Part shown: positions 42,908 through 51,914 of the stretch, in pieces | Numbering within the stretch: the stretch's first letter is position 1 | Layout: the number at the start of each line of letters is the position of its first letter | Origin: Gracilaria vermiculophylla | Taxonomy: Eukaryota; Rhodophyta; Florideophyceae; Gracilariales; Gracilariaceae | Length of the DNA: 64,000 bases | Assembly: GCA_019155205.2 (NCBI GenBank) | Contig: JAHNZQ020000277.1 | Location: 627,861 to 691,860 of the forward strand | Direction of reading: 5' to 3' | The notes under the pieces: model-generated | What the model was told of the DNA's origin: nothing | The model's input: only the letters and a program-made list of their open reading frames with translations | Database searches by the model: none | Program-made: the position numbers and the translations under genes

Positions 42908-44137
42908 TCAGGCTGACTTTTCTCTCAGCAATGAATCCATCCGTTTAATCGCAACAATCAATGTTTCTAAATCAGCCGACGCGAAACACAAACGGAAAAA
43001 TCCATAGGCTCTTGCATAGCATCCAGTTCCAGGCGTTAGAATTACACCCCCCTCCTTGAGAGTTTCCCAAAGCTGCATTTCACCGTCATGCGTCGAAGAT
43101 TTTAGCCACTTTCTCAGGTCAATCCATACAAAGAAACCGGCCTGTGCCTTGCAAAACGGTATATTCAAATGATTGAGCAAGGTGGTCACTCTTTCGAAAG
43201 AATACCGTAAGCGACGCGAGTTTTCCTGGACGTAGCCATCCAGCCAACGTTTTCTTGAAAGCAGTTGTGCAAAGCTCCATTGACTGATGAATGAAACGGG
43301 TGACGCGGAAGAAAGGATGGATGCACACTTTTGCAGTTCCTTATTTTGAGTGTACAGCACCCCCAAGCGCAAACCAGATGTCCCAAAGTCCTTTGAAGTT
43401 GTCCAAACAACATGAACATGAGGTGGAAGTTTACCATTAAACACGTCAATAGCGCTGGTGAATGCGGCTGTCGGATCATGGACACTGAGAGCGTAAGCCT
43501 CGTCAAAGACAACATGTATCTGGTTGTTCTGTGCCCAAGCCGCTATCTCTGAAATCAGGTTGGGAGGCCAAATAAGGCCGGTAGGATTATCGGGTGAAAG
43601 AATGAGAGCAAAACGAACGCGTTTTGAGCTGGACTTCAGGGCAGCATCAAGTGTCTTGATGCTGAGCATTGGGTCATGATCCGGGGAGTGCGCCAAAATA
43701 GGATGGACGCGAGACAAAGTTTCCAAATCACGGGAGAGGGCAGCGTAGCCTGGTGCTGTGATAATTGCAGCTTCGTCCGGGTCGCACAAAGAGAAAGCGA
43801 GTACATCTATGGCGCAACTTGCGCCGGAATGGATTGAGAAGCCTGCACGGTCGACTGGATTTCGAGCAATCCGCGTAGAAAACAACTCTACGAGCTGATC
43901 CGCGAGCTCCGGAACGGGATGGGGCGTTCGCGGTGAAGGACAAAGCACGGATGACGAAATAATAGGGAGCTCATTGAGAGCATCTCTGACGAGCGGGAGC
44001 GAAACGGCGTTCTCTGCGATAGAAAGATTTATTGGACCTCGAGGACGCAGTTCAGGATCATAGGGTGGAATGAAGAAGGCAGCGTCTTGCGGTCGAAGAG
44101 GGGCAGATGTATCAGGCGTGCGCGAAGAAAGCGCCAT
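42908..44137 (-). CDS. PLP-dependent class I/II aminotransferase, ACC-synthase-like
   Basis: A 409-residue fold-type I PLP enzyme. It shows the start NLSIAEN, the SPDNPTGLIW loop, the cofactor aspartate in VVFDEAYA, the Schiff-base lysine K249 in TTSKDFGTSGLRLG, and a substrate-carboxylate arginine near the end (FFRLCFA). The SKDFGxSGLRxG motif is typical of the ACC-synthase/alanine-aminotransferase branch. Substrate cannot be fixed from sequence: ACC synthase, an aromatic or alanine aminotransferase, or a related C-S lyase are possible. No targeting peptide is obvious. It diverges from the F-box-like gene, 457 bases away. Confidence 0.88.
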   Translation of the reverse strand: MALSSRTPDTSAPLRPQDAAFFIPPYDPELRPRGPINLSIAENAVSLPLVRDALNELPIISSSVLCPSPRTPHPVPELADQLVELFSTRIARNPVDRAGFSIHSGASCAIDVLAFSLCDPDEAAIITAPGYAALSRDLETLSRVHPILAHSPDHDPMLSIKTLDAALKSSSKRVRFALILSPDNPTGLIWPPNLISEIAAWAQNNQIHVVFDEAYALSVHDPTAAFTSAIDVFNGKLPPHVHVVWTTSKDFGTSGLRLGVLYTQNKELQKCASILSSASPVSFISQWSFAQLLSRKRWLDGYVQENSRRLRYSFERVTTLLNHLNIPFCKAQAGFFVWIDLRKWLKSSTHDGEMQLWETLKEGGVILTPGTGCYARAYGFFRLCFASADLETLIVAIKRMDSLLREKSA

Positions 44138-44594
44138 TGCTCATGCCGACAATAGCATCCGGATAATTCGATTGATGAGTGCTTGGAAAAGCGGCATGCG
44201 CAGCGCGCTGTGGTTCACATCTCCACCACCGTAGCAGACACGAGACTTCGAAGCCACTGGCGACCAGATGCACACGGCGAAGTCATCAGCGGTCGGATAG
44301 CAACGGGCAAGGCCAGAGCCAACATCCACGTGCCATGGAGAGATAGCGCGCGCGCCGTGACGACGCGCGTGCGACACACGTTTTGCCGCACAGTTGTGGC
44401 AGCAAGTTACTTCAGCATTATCACGCAAGTGCGTTCGAAATACAAATTCTCCAACTACTTCAAAGTGCGCCATTTCGTGCTCAGCGCCCTCATATGCCAG
44501 TATCACGCAGTCGGGACTTTAGCATCTGCTCTTCTCTTTCAGCAGCGTTGTTCGCTCTGAGGGAGAGAAACCCGGGTTCACATCTTTCTCACCA
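44138..44594. promoter_or_regulatory. Divergent spacer between aminotransferase and F-box-like genes
   Basis: A 457-base region with both promoters. Antisense frames of about 120 codons exist on both strands and are not convincing. Confidence 0.35.
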
Positions 44595-45281
44595 ATGCCT
44601 TCCAAGCGTGTACATGCCACACGACGCCACACTAAGGTCTACAGCGGTGCCATAGCGAAGCCCGGACGGGAGCACGTTGATTTCCTTTCCGACCTTCCTG
44701 CGGACCTGTCTACCACCATCATAGACAGACTTTCCGAGCGTGAACTGCGTTGTCTGCCAAAGATCTCTTATCGCTGGTCTGCGTTGTTCACTCGCACCGA
44801 TACTCAATCTCATTTTCGCAGCCTCGTTCGTTCTCGATTTGGTCTAAATTGCAAACCGCGAGACGCCCAGTCCTGGGGCTCATTGTATCTCTGGCTTCGC
44901 CGCGAACGCTGTCACCTTTGTCCAAATCCCAATGTTGCACCCTTCGTCTACGCAGGTAGCACGTCGCTGTCTGTGATGCTGTTCCCTCAAAAAACCGCGG
45001 GGCTTACACTCTTCCCGATTTGTCGCTCGTGTTTTTCTCATCTCCTATCGAGTCACAATGATCCATTCGTGCCTGTCGTCGAGCATGCCGAGCTTGAGTT
45101 TGTTTTCCCTGGTATTTCTCCAGAATTAGCCCGCACGGCACTTGTTCAGATTGGATTCCTATACACGGATATCCCACTTATTAAACAGCGGAATGTGAAT
45201 GGCATAAGGTACACACTTGCAAAACCACTGTCGTTTGAGACATCCTTTCCAACAACATCACGCACTACAGAACAAAGTTAG
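44595..45281 (+). CDS. F-box-like protein with two CxxC pairs
   Basis: A 228-residue protein. After a basic N-terminus, residues about 28-70 form an F-box-like segment (LSDLPADLSTTIIDRLSERELRCL, with the W of RWSALF). Downstream are two CxxC pairs (CHLC and CRSC) in a region that could bind zinc. F-box proteins act as substrate adaptors of SCF ubiquitin ligases. The C-terminal half has no recognisable repeat. It ends 93 bases from the end of the maspardin-like gene, which converges on it. Confidence 0.6.
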   Translation: MPSKRVHATRRHTKVYSGAIAKPGREHVDFLSDLPADLSTTIIDRLSERELRCLPKISYRWSALFTRTDTQSHFRSLVRSRFGLNCKPRDAQSWGSLYLWLRRERCHLCPNPNVAPFVYAGSTSLSVMLFPQKTAGLTLFPICRSCFSHLLSSHNDPFVPVVEHAELEFVFPGISPELARTALVQIGFLYTDIPLIKQRNVNGIRYTLAKPLSFETSFPTTSRTTEQS

Positions 45282-45374
45282 CATGGCATGTTACGTGTAT
45301 GCATATCAACAGGCTGCTTGTATGAAGTTGATACAAGCTAAATGTACAATTCTATTAACATAAACTGTCCTCAC

Positions 45375-47993
45375 TCATCGACGAACACTGCTAGAGGCTT
45401 CCTGTGCGGACATTCTCCAAGCTCTCAATCGCTCTTGTTCATCGCTATCCTTCCGTGAGCCCTGCTTGTCGTCCTCTTTCTCTTCGCCATCAACAGAATG
45501 AATAAGGCCGTCAGAAGGAACGCGCTCCGTCATGCTCTGGTGAGAACCCCATGCCTCATCCACTTCCATGTCAAACACAGCCCCTTGTGACGAACTCTGC
45601 ACGTCTTCAGTGTGTTCAGTCTCTTTTTCCCCGCTTGCTTGTTCAGAATCTGTTTCTTTGGGAAACATGCTTTTCCAGGAAAACGGCTTCGGATCCCCGG
45701 TCGACCCACCGGACTTTGCGCATTGCCTATCCGTAGACTTGCTTTTGCTTCTATAGATACCACGCCTTCGATCTCCTGGAGACCGTGGAGAATTATGCGC
45801 CGGTAGTTCTAGTGGATCCTCGTCAGCTTCGAGCAAACTGGCCCCGCTAGCGGGCTCACGACCATCCACTTTCTCGCTGCTCTCATTCATTTGCTGGCCC
45901 TCTCTTCGCAGTGGTAACGGCGCACGCATCCAATCGCTTGAAATCATAGACTCCGAGTAGTTTCTTAGAGGTGTAGGTCCTCGCCCAACAAATGTGCCTG
46001 TTGATCGCATTCCAACCTTTTCCGATGAAACATAATCATTCAATGCATCGCCATCTGCAGAATATGGACCTCGCGTTCGGCGATGATTTCTGCTGCTCGG
46101 CCTGGAAAGCTTTCTTGAGTCGCGCTCTACCGACGAATCTCTCCCTGTACTTGAAGACGAGTATCCCGCGTCAATTTCTTGAGTTATTATTACCTCCATG
46201 CTCCTGAGTCTGGTTTGGAGAGGCTGCCCGTCTTTGCCTGGTCCGTCTTCTGTCACATCCCGAGTATCTTTAACTGATAACTTTCTAGTCGGAATTTGAA
46301 CAGCATCGTGTTCCACACCATTCGTGTCCTTCGTGCATCTTTCGGAATTATCCGTGACGTAGAGATCTGAATTTAATATTTTTGGGGCAGTCGACTGCTG
46401 ACTAGCCAATGGATGTCTCTCAGTAGATGGAGAGATAAGTACGTTTTCTTCATCATGATCCTCTTGTCCTTTAACATTTGCGAACACGGTGCGCTCTGGC
46501 ACGATCTCCACTTCTTTGTGGTCAGAGCCATCACTCGAATCATCTTTACGAAGGACCTCATCAGGGTGTGGGCGGCTTTCTTCCTGTCGAATTGCTTCGA
46601 CGGCGTCCTTGAACATTTCGTTCTTGAAACTATCATAAAATGCATCGTCATATATGTCATTTCGCACATTGACAATGGCAAGATCAAGGTCCCCGCCGCA
46701 GTTGTTCATGACCGCTGCCAGAAATGCGTCATCTCTGTGAGGCAAATATTTCTTCAACTCTGCAATCTGCGTCTCAAATCGCTGGATATCTCGCGCTTCA
46801 TCTTGCTGAACCGCCGCGTGAGCCCTTCTTTCGATTTCCTCTTCTGATGCAACTTCTCGACTGCCCATCTCTCTCTTCTGCTTTCTGCGTAGTACAGCTG
46901 GCGGCAATGGCCTTGGCTTTGCTGGTGGCGGGACCGGCATGGGTCCATCTGTCTTAGGCGCGTTGCGGCGCATGTGCACTACAAGGTGAACATTGACGTC
47001 TTCGGGAACCGAGAGGTACGGGAAATCGGCGCCGCGCTTTAGCAAGGCCCTTTTTGCGCGAGGCAGTTGGGAAGCAGTATCATCAGACAACTGAAGCGCT
47101 GCAGGAGATCGGTCAACAGTATCGATTAAGGTGATACGCTGCTCGGGAACAAGTATTCTGTCAATGACGGACGTGGTGGACAACGATAGCACAAGACGAG
47201 ACGCGAGAGTCTCACGGCTGCATCGCATGGTATGGCCAATGGCAAACTCAGCAGCGTTCGCCAGTTGCACGGTAGTTCGCCCCTTTGGCAGAATGGCTCG
47301 CATAGTGCTCTGCACCAAGAAGTTGGGTAACCATTTTAGGACAGAAACCGAGTAAGGAACCGGCAGATTGAGGTTCGTAGTGGAAAGAAATGAATGCGTA
47401 AGCATCAGTGACACTACGCGTTCCGGGCGACGAGCAGCGTAGTGTAAGGCTAAAAACCCGCCCAGTCCCGCGCCGTAAAAGTGAGCTCTGCGGATGGAGA
47501 GCGTCTCCATAAATATGTGAAGCGCGTCGCAAAACTCGGGCACAGACCAATATACCGGAATATGCACAGCGATGATGCGATAGCCGAGAGGCGCCAGAGC
47601 AGTAAGCTGGTAGAAGAAGGACTCTGCAGAGCCGATAAGCGAATGCAAACAAATGATGGGCTCGGGATAAGAACGTGGACCCCAGTCGTAGTACATCCAC
47701 TGGTTGGGGTTGGTGTGGCCGATAGGCAGGCGATTACGCGGAACCCAGGCACGGAAGTTGGCGTACGGCTGCGAGTAAGCCAACTCCATGGTGGGCGGCT
47801 CGCTAAAGTCCGAGCGGCGAGCACGACGACGGCGGAGAGGGGCCGTAACGCGGACAGCCGCGCCCGACGCGTTCCATCGATTGGCAAGGAGCATGGCGCC
47901 GTGAACAGAAACCGCCGAAAAAAGATACACCGCAGCGCGAGTCAACCGACTGTAGCCACCCCTGCTTACAGTGAAACCTTGACGTCGCTGCAT
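45375..47993 (-). CDS. Maspardin (SPG21)-like alpha/beta-hydrolase with long C-terminal extension
   Basis: An 872-residue protein. The first 67 residues are basic with one hydrophobic segment. An alpha/beta-hydrolase domain (about 90-330) resembles maspardin, with IIAVHIPVYWSVPEFCDAL and the nucleophile-elbow block FYGAGLGGFLALHYAARRPERV. The serine expected at the elbow (GASLGGF in maspardin) is Gly176 here, so it is probably not a hydrolase. A UBA/CUE-like segment (about 400-445; AAVMNNCGGDLDLAIVNVRND) is followed by about 400 charged, disordered residues. Maspardin acts in endosomal traffic. M68 (MELAYSQ) is an alternative start if the N-terminus is not a targeting segment. Confidence 0.78.
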   Translation of the reverse strand: MQRRQGFTVSRGGYSRLTRAAVYLFSAVSVHGAMLLANRWNASGAAVRVTAPLRRRRARRSDFSEPPTMELAYSQPYANFRAWVPRNRLPIGHTNPNQWMYYDWGPRSYPEPIICLHSLIGSAESFFYQLTALAPLGYRIIAVHIPVYWSVPEFCDALHIFMETLSIRRAHFYGAGLGGFLALHYAARRPERVVSLMLTHSFLSTTNLNLPVPYSVSVLKWLPNFLVQSTMRAILPKGRTTVQLANAAEFAIGHTMRCSRETLASRLVLSLSTTSVIDRILVPEQRITLIDTVDRSPAALQLSDDTASQLPRAKRALLKRGADFPYLSVPEDVNVHLVVHMRRNAPKTDGPMPVPPPAKPRPLPPAVLRRKQKREMGSREVASEEEIERRAHAAVQQDEARDIQRFETQIAELKKYLPHRDDAFLAAVMNNCGGDLDLAIVNVRNDIYDDAFYDSFKNEMFKDAVEAIRQEESRPHPDEVLRKDDSSDGSDHKEVEIVPERTVFANVKGQEDHDEENVLISPSTERHPLASQQSTAPKILNSDLYVTDNSERCTKDTNGVEHDAVQIPTRKLSVKDTRDVTEDGPGKDGQPLQTRLRSMEVIITQEIDAGYSSSSTGRDSSVERDSRKLSRPSSRNHRRTRGPYSADGDALNDYVSSEKVGMRSTGTFVGRGPTPLRNYSESMISSDWMRAPLPLRREGQQMNESSEKVDGREPASGASLLEADEDPLELPAHNSPRSPGDRRRGIYRSKSKSTDRQCAKSGGSTGDPKPFSWKSMFPKETDSEQASGEKETEHTEDVQSSSQGAVFDMEVDEAWGSHQSMTERVPSDGLIHSVDGEEKEDDKQGSRKDSDEQERLRAWRMSAQEASSSVRR

Positions 47994-48093
47994 CTACGGT
48001 GAAGACCAGCCCGGCCCGTGACGACCTGATTCCCCTCAGCGGTTTATTGGGTTAGCCTGTTGGCGTCCCCTCCAGATTTGTTCGCCCGGGACT
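47994..48093. promoter_or_regulatory. 100-base divergent promoter, maspardin-like and RTEL1
   Basis: The two ATGs are separated by only 100 bases, so promoters and 5' UTRs must overlap or be very short. No TATA box seen. Confidence 0.45.
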
Positions 48094-51000
48094 ATGGTCG
48101 TACTGCCGGTCAACGGCATCGAAATTGACTTTCCATATGAGCCATACGGAGCGCAAATCCGCTACATGTCCCATGTAATCGACGCTCTGAGAAACGGAAA
48201 CAACGCATTGCTCGAGTCTCCGACGGGAACTGGCAAAACGCTTTGTCTCTTGTGCGCCTCGCTCGCATGGCGCCATACTTACATTGCCGCCCTACAAGCA
48301 CGTGCCGCAGCTGCGGGCTCTTCGTCACATGCTCCGCTGCTGAAGAAGGCCGGCGTGCATCCGGGGTGTGATGCAGACACAAACTCTGCGCTCGATGTCC
48401 TTATTAGTCCGCATGCGAACGCTCATCTGGCAGTTCCGCGCATTATATTTGCGTCGCGCACTCATTCTCAGTTAGCACAAGCGATTAACGAATTGAAAAA
48501 GACCGTGTACAAGCCCAGCATGTCCATTCTGGCCAGTCGTGACCAACTCTGCGTTCACCCAATTTCCGAATCCTTGTCGGGTTCCCGTTTGAACGCAATG
48601 TGTAGACGCATTACTCAGAAACGCCAATGCCGCTTTCACATACCAATTGCGTCTGCTCGTCCGTATGAGAATCAGAGCGAAGAACTTGTCAGTAAAATGC
48701 AGCAGGCCGGCGTGATGGACATCGAAGAACTTCGCGATTTCGGCAAAACCCAATGCGCTTGTCCTTGGTTTCTATCAAGAGCTGCGATCCAGGCAGAAGG
48801 CTGCGAGATTTTATTTGTACCATACAACTATCTTCTTGACAAAAGCATTCGCTCAACTCTGGAAATCGATTGGAGCAATGATATTGCCATCATCGATGAA
48901 GCCCATAATTTGGAATCTATCTGCGCCGATTCAAACAGTTTTGACCTCACATCTTCCCTTAGATCTCAATGTGACGACGAGTTGTCAGCAATTTTGGAAA
49001 GAGGGATACGACCTGGCGGTATCGCTATCCCGGCATTACAACAACTTGAAAAGACTGAACAAGGTCTCGATGCCTTAATTGGGACCGAGAACCAGGAATT
49101 GCAAGAGATAAGGGTCTTAAGAAACATGCTGCACGCCATCGAACATTTTGTAGTTAGTGCTCGTTTGGATCGTGGGCAAGATGGTAGTATATCCTTTTCT
49201 GTGTATCCAGGAGGACAGATTCAACGAGTACTTGCAGACAACCAGGGACCAACTGCTGATACATATGAATTGTTTCTGGATTTGCTTGACCGCGCAATGG
49301 GTAGGGAAGCAGAAATTAGTAGTGCCCCAAATGAGAGAAGTAATCGGCGTTCCTCTGCGTCTGGTAGCAGTGCAATGAAAGTATTGCAAACTGCGATTCG
49401 AATACTTTTTGAAACCACAGTCAGTGGGGAAGAACAGAGCTTTCGCACAGTAGTTCAAGACTCCAAGTCGAAACAATTAGTTGGGCGAACTTTATCTTAT
49501 TGGTGTCTTAAACCTTCGATTGCGATGAAGTCTTTAAAGAAGCTAAATCTGCGATGTTTGCTGTTGACCAGTGGTACACTGTCACCGATGGATTCTTTCG
49601 CTGCCGAACTCGGCTTGCAATTTCCAGTTCGATTGGAAAATCCCCATGTCGTGACGCGGGCACAAATATGGGCAGGCGTCATAGCCACTGGCCCAGAGGT
49701 GAACGGTGTGCGCGGCGCTAGATTGACGTCTGCGTATCATGCCAGAGGAGAGCATTCTAGTATTGAGCTTGGAAGGGCACTGATTAGAATTGCTTCCATT
49801 GTACCTGATGGACTACTTGTGTTCTTCCCTTCTTATGGATCATTGCATTACTGTGTCGATATTTGGCGCAGATTCGGTCCTTTCCCGAACAGGTCAAAGC
49901 CATCAATATGGGAACATCTGCTTCAGAAGAAGGGCATCGTCGTCGAAGAACGGGATTCATCTAAATCAGCAGCTGCCATTCTCGCTCATCGTGCTAACGT
50001 GGATAGTCGTCGCGGCTCAATACTGCTTGCAGTTTGTCGAGGAAAAGTGTCGGAAGGCATTGACTTCAGTGACGAATACGGACGAGCGGTTGTAATTACT
50101 GGTCTTCCATATCCCTCTGCGGTGGATCCGAAAGTGCTCCTTAAACGGGAATTCGCGGACAAAGAGGCGGCATCGTCACGTATTCCTTCGATCAACTTAC
50201 AGAAGAAGAAGAGTCCCAAGATCTTGAACGGATCACAGTGGTATACTGTTCAAGCCGTCCGGGCCGTAAATCAAGCAGTCGGTCGAGCCATTAGGCATCG
50301 ATTTGACTACGGAGCCATCATGCTTTGCGACGAGCGTTTTCAGGCGAAGAACTTGCAAGAGAAAGTTTCAAAATGGATTCGTCCGAATCTCTCAAACTGT
50401 CGCACGTTCACTGCGGCGGAAGACTCTCTACGGCGGTTTTATTCGCAGGCTGTTATTTCAAAGTTTGCTAAGGAAGGAGAAAAGAAGAGACATGAAGCTC
50501 AAAAACGTCGGCAAGAGCGGTCATCGCAAACCCTACAAATTGAGATGGAAAGGGAAAGCATCAAGACAGCTGAACAGCTTTTGAATGAAATGAACCCTCC
50601 GCGAACAACAGATCGAGAGTTCTTAAATGAATTGATGACCCTGTCGGCGCGCTTCAAAGACGATGATTCACTGAAACAGAAAAACAAAGAACTTGTGAAA
50701 GAGACAAAAAAGGTCCAAAGGACCTTGGATTTTGGAAGTCAGGAAGCCCGTGGAGGAATGTTGGACAGTGGTTCTCTTCGTTTATCTGTCAGGAACAGAA
50801 CCTCGAACGATAAGTTTGCTAGCAAGAAACGACAAGCCGTTTTTCTTGCCGCTGAGCCAGAAACCATCGATAATGAGAAACAAGAAAAATCGAGACCCAA
50901 ACGTGTGCGTGGCCCTGGCGCAGAGAAGGGGTATACATGGACTCAACAAAAGGCGCAAAGAATAACCGAAATGCGAAGTGCGCCGAATCTAACAAAGACG

Positions 51001-51342
51001 GACGATAAAACACCCAAGCTTTCCGATCAAATCAAAGTAATTTTTTCTAGTCGGGAAGGTCAAAGAAACTTTCTCAAACGATTCCGTGAATTCCTATCTC
51101 TGCAGGCTAGGGTCAAGGAAGGCGTTGGTCCTTTGCAAACCGATGAAGAGTTGAAACACAACCGATATAAGGCAAATCAAGCAATGGAAAAAGTGGTGAG
51201 GTACATCATGGAACAGAAAGGCGCAGAATCTCTAAAACATGGTTTTCTGAGAGAACTGAGGGCCAAGATACCACCTACGTTTCAGCGTTCTTATGATGCC
51301 GCGATCTCTGACACAGGGTCCAAGCTTTTGATCGATCCATGA
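48094..51342 (+). CDS. RTEL1: RTEL1-type DEAH iron-sulfur DNA helicase
   Basis: A 1082-residue XPD-family helicase. It begins NGIEIDFPYEPYGAQIRYM like RTEL1, followed by Walker A (ESPTGTGKTLCLL, about 40-52), conserved cysteines of the Fe-S domain (about 150-230; KTQCACPW is the last), the DEAH box (IIDEAHNLE, D268) and motif VI (QAVGRAIRHRFDYG, about 728). The C-terminus at about 975-1060 resembles the harmonin-homology region of RTEL1 (QIKVIFSSREGQRNFLKRF). A short QRTLDFG near 873 looks like a degenerate PCNA-binding motif. RTEL1 unwinds D-loops and telomeric or G-quadruplex structures. The start lies in a conserved N-terminal strand, and the gene has no introns. FANCJ or DDX11 are less likely given the N-terminus. 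Confidence 0.92.
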   Translation: MVVLPVNGIEIDFPYEPYGAQIRYMSHVIDALRNGNNALLESPTGTGKTLCLLCASLAWRHTYIAALQARAAAAGSSSHAPLLKKAGVHPGCDADTNSALDVLISPHANAHLAVPRIIFASRTHSQLAQAINELKKTVYKPSMSILASRDQLCVHPISESLSGSRLNAMCRRITQKRQCRFHIPIASARPYENQSEELVSKMQQAGVMDIEELRDFGKTQCACPWFLSRAAIQAEGCEILFVPYNYLLDKSIRSTLEIDWSNDIAIIDEAHNLESICADSNSFDLTSSLRSQCDDELSAILERGIRPGGIAIPALQQLEKTEQGLDALIGTENQELQEIRVLRNMLHAIEHFVVSARLDRGQDGSISFSVYPGGQIQRVLADNQGPTADTYELFLDLLDRAMGREAEISSAPNERSNRRSSASGSSAMKVLQTAIRILFETTVSGEEQSFRTVVQDSKSKQLVGRTLSYWCLKPSIAMKSLKKLNLRCLLLTSGTLSPMDSFAAELGLQFPVRLENPHVVTRAQIWAGVIATGPEVNGVRGARLTSAYHARGEHSSIELGRALIRIASIVPDGLLVFFPSYGSLHYCVDIWRRFGPFPNRSKPSIWEHLLQKKGIVVEERDSSKSAAAILAHRANVDSRRGSILLAVCRGKVSEGIDFSDEYGRAVVITGLPYPSAVDPKVLLKREFADKEAASSRIPSINLQKKKSPKILNGSQWYTVQAVRAVNQAVGRAIRHRFDYGAIMLCDERFQAKNLQEKVSKWIRPNLSNCRTFTAAEDSLRRFYSQAVISKFAKEGEKKRHEAQKRRQERSSQTLQIEMERESIKTAEQLLNEMNPPRTTDREFLNELMTLSARFKDDDSLKQKNKELVKETKKVQRTLDFGSQEARGGMLDSGSLRLSVRNRTSNDKFASKKRQAVFLAAEPETIDNEKQEKSRPKRVRGPGAEKGYTWTQQKAQRITEMRSAPNLTKTDDKTPKLSDQIKVIFSSREGQRNFLKRFREFLSLQARVKEGVGPLQTDEELKHNRYKANQAMEKVVRYIMEQKGAESLKHGFLRELRAKIPPTFQRSYDAAISDTGSKLLIDP

Positions 51343-51451
51343 ACATATAGTGATAGATCACCATTCTTAGAATCCATGTTCCTTTTACAATGATTTTTGA
51401 ACCTGCGCGGACGGCAACCCGGTCAACAAAGACATTATCGAATCCTCAAGA

Positions 51452-51914
51452 TCATGATTGTTTCGGCTCCTCTGCGGGCTTTTCGTTTTCTTCCGTTTTA
51501 GGGGTTTCTTCCTCTTCACCCTTTTTAGAATCGTCCTTCTCTGGAGCTGAATCCTCTTTGCCGTTCTCCTGTTCTTTTTCGGTGCGTTTGCTAAAGTACT
51601 CATCCATCTCAGCGTCCAACGCAGCAGCACGTTTCGCTCGCAGCTGCTCCTGGGCTTCCTTTTTGAACTCCTCCTCACGTCCTTCGCGTTGTGCGCGCAA
51701 AAGATCCATCTCGTAGTCCAGCTGCTCTTGCGTACTTCTCTGATAAAAGTCCTTACGGCGGTCTGTGAGATGTTAGAATTGACAAAGAGGTGAACATGCC
51801 TTGCTGGATAATATGAAAGGTGTGCTGCGTACCGTTTCTTCTTGGCCTTCGGTCGCGACCTCGTCCGCGGCCCCTACCCCGACCGGCGCGTCTTCCAGAT
51901 TTTTGAATTACCAT
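51452..51914 (-). CDS. FoP/CHTOP-like mRNA-export protein, spliced
   Basis: Two exons, 51914-51833 and 51762-51452, flank a 70-base intron with GTACGC donor, TTCTAACAT branch-like site and CACAG acceptor. Joined in phase they encode 130 residues: an Arg/Gly-rich start (RGRGRGRGR), then two copies of the LDxxxDxx motif, QLDYEMDLL (41-49) and LDAEMDEYF (76-84), as in the C-terminal duplication of Friend of PRMT1/CHTOP and in ALY proteins, where they bind UAP56-type helicases. A charged Glu/Lys tail follows. It is likely nuclear, acting in mRNA export. The ATG overlaps that of the plus-strand neighbour. ALY itself is unlikely because no RRM is present. Confidence 0.7.
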
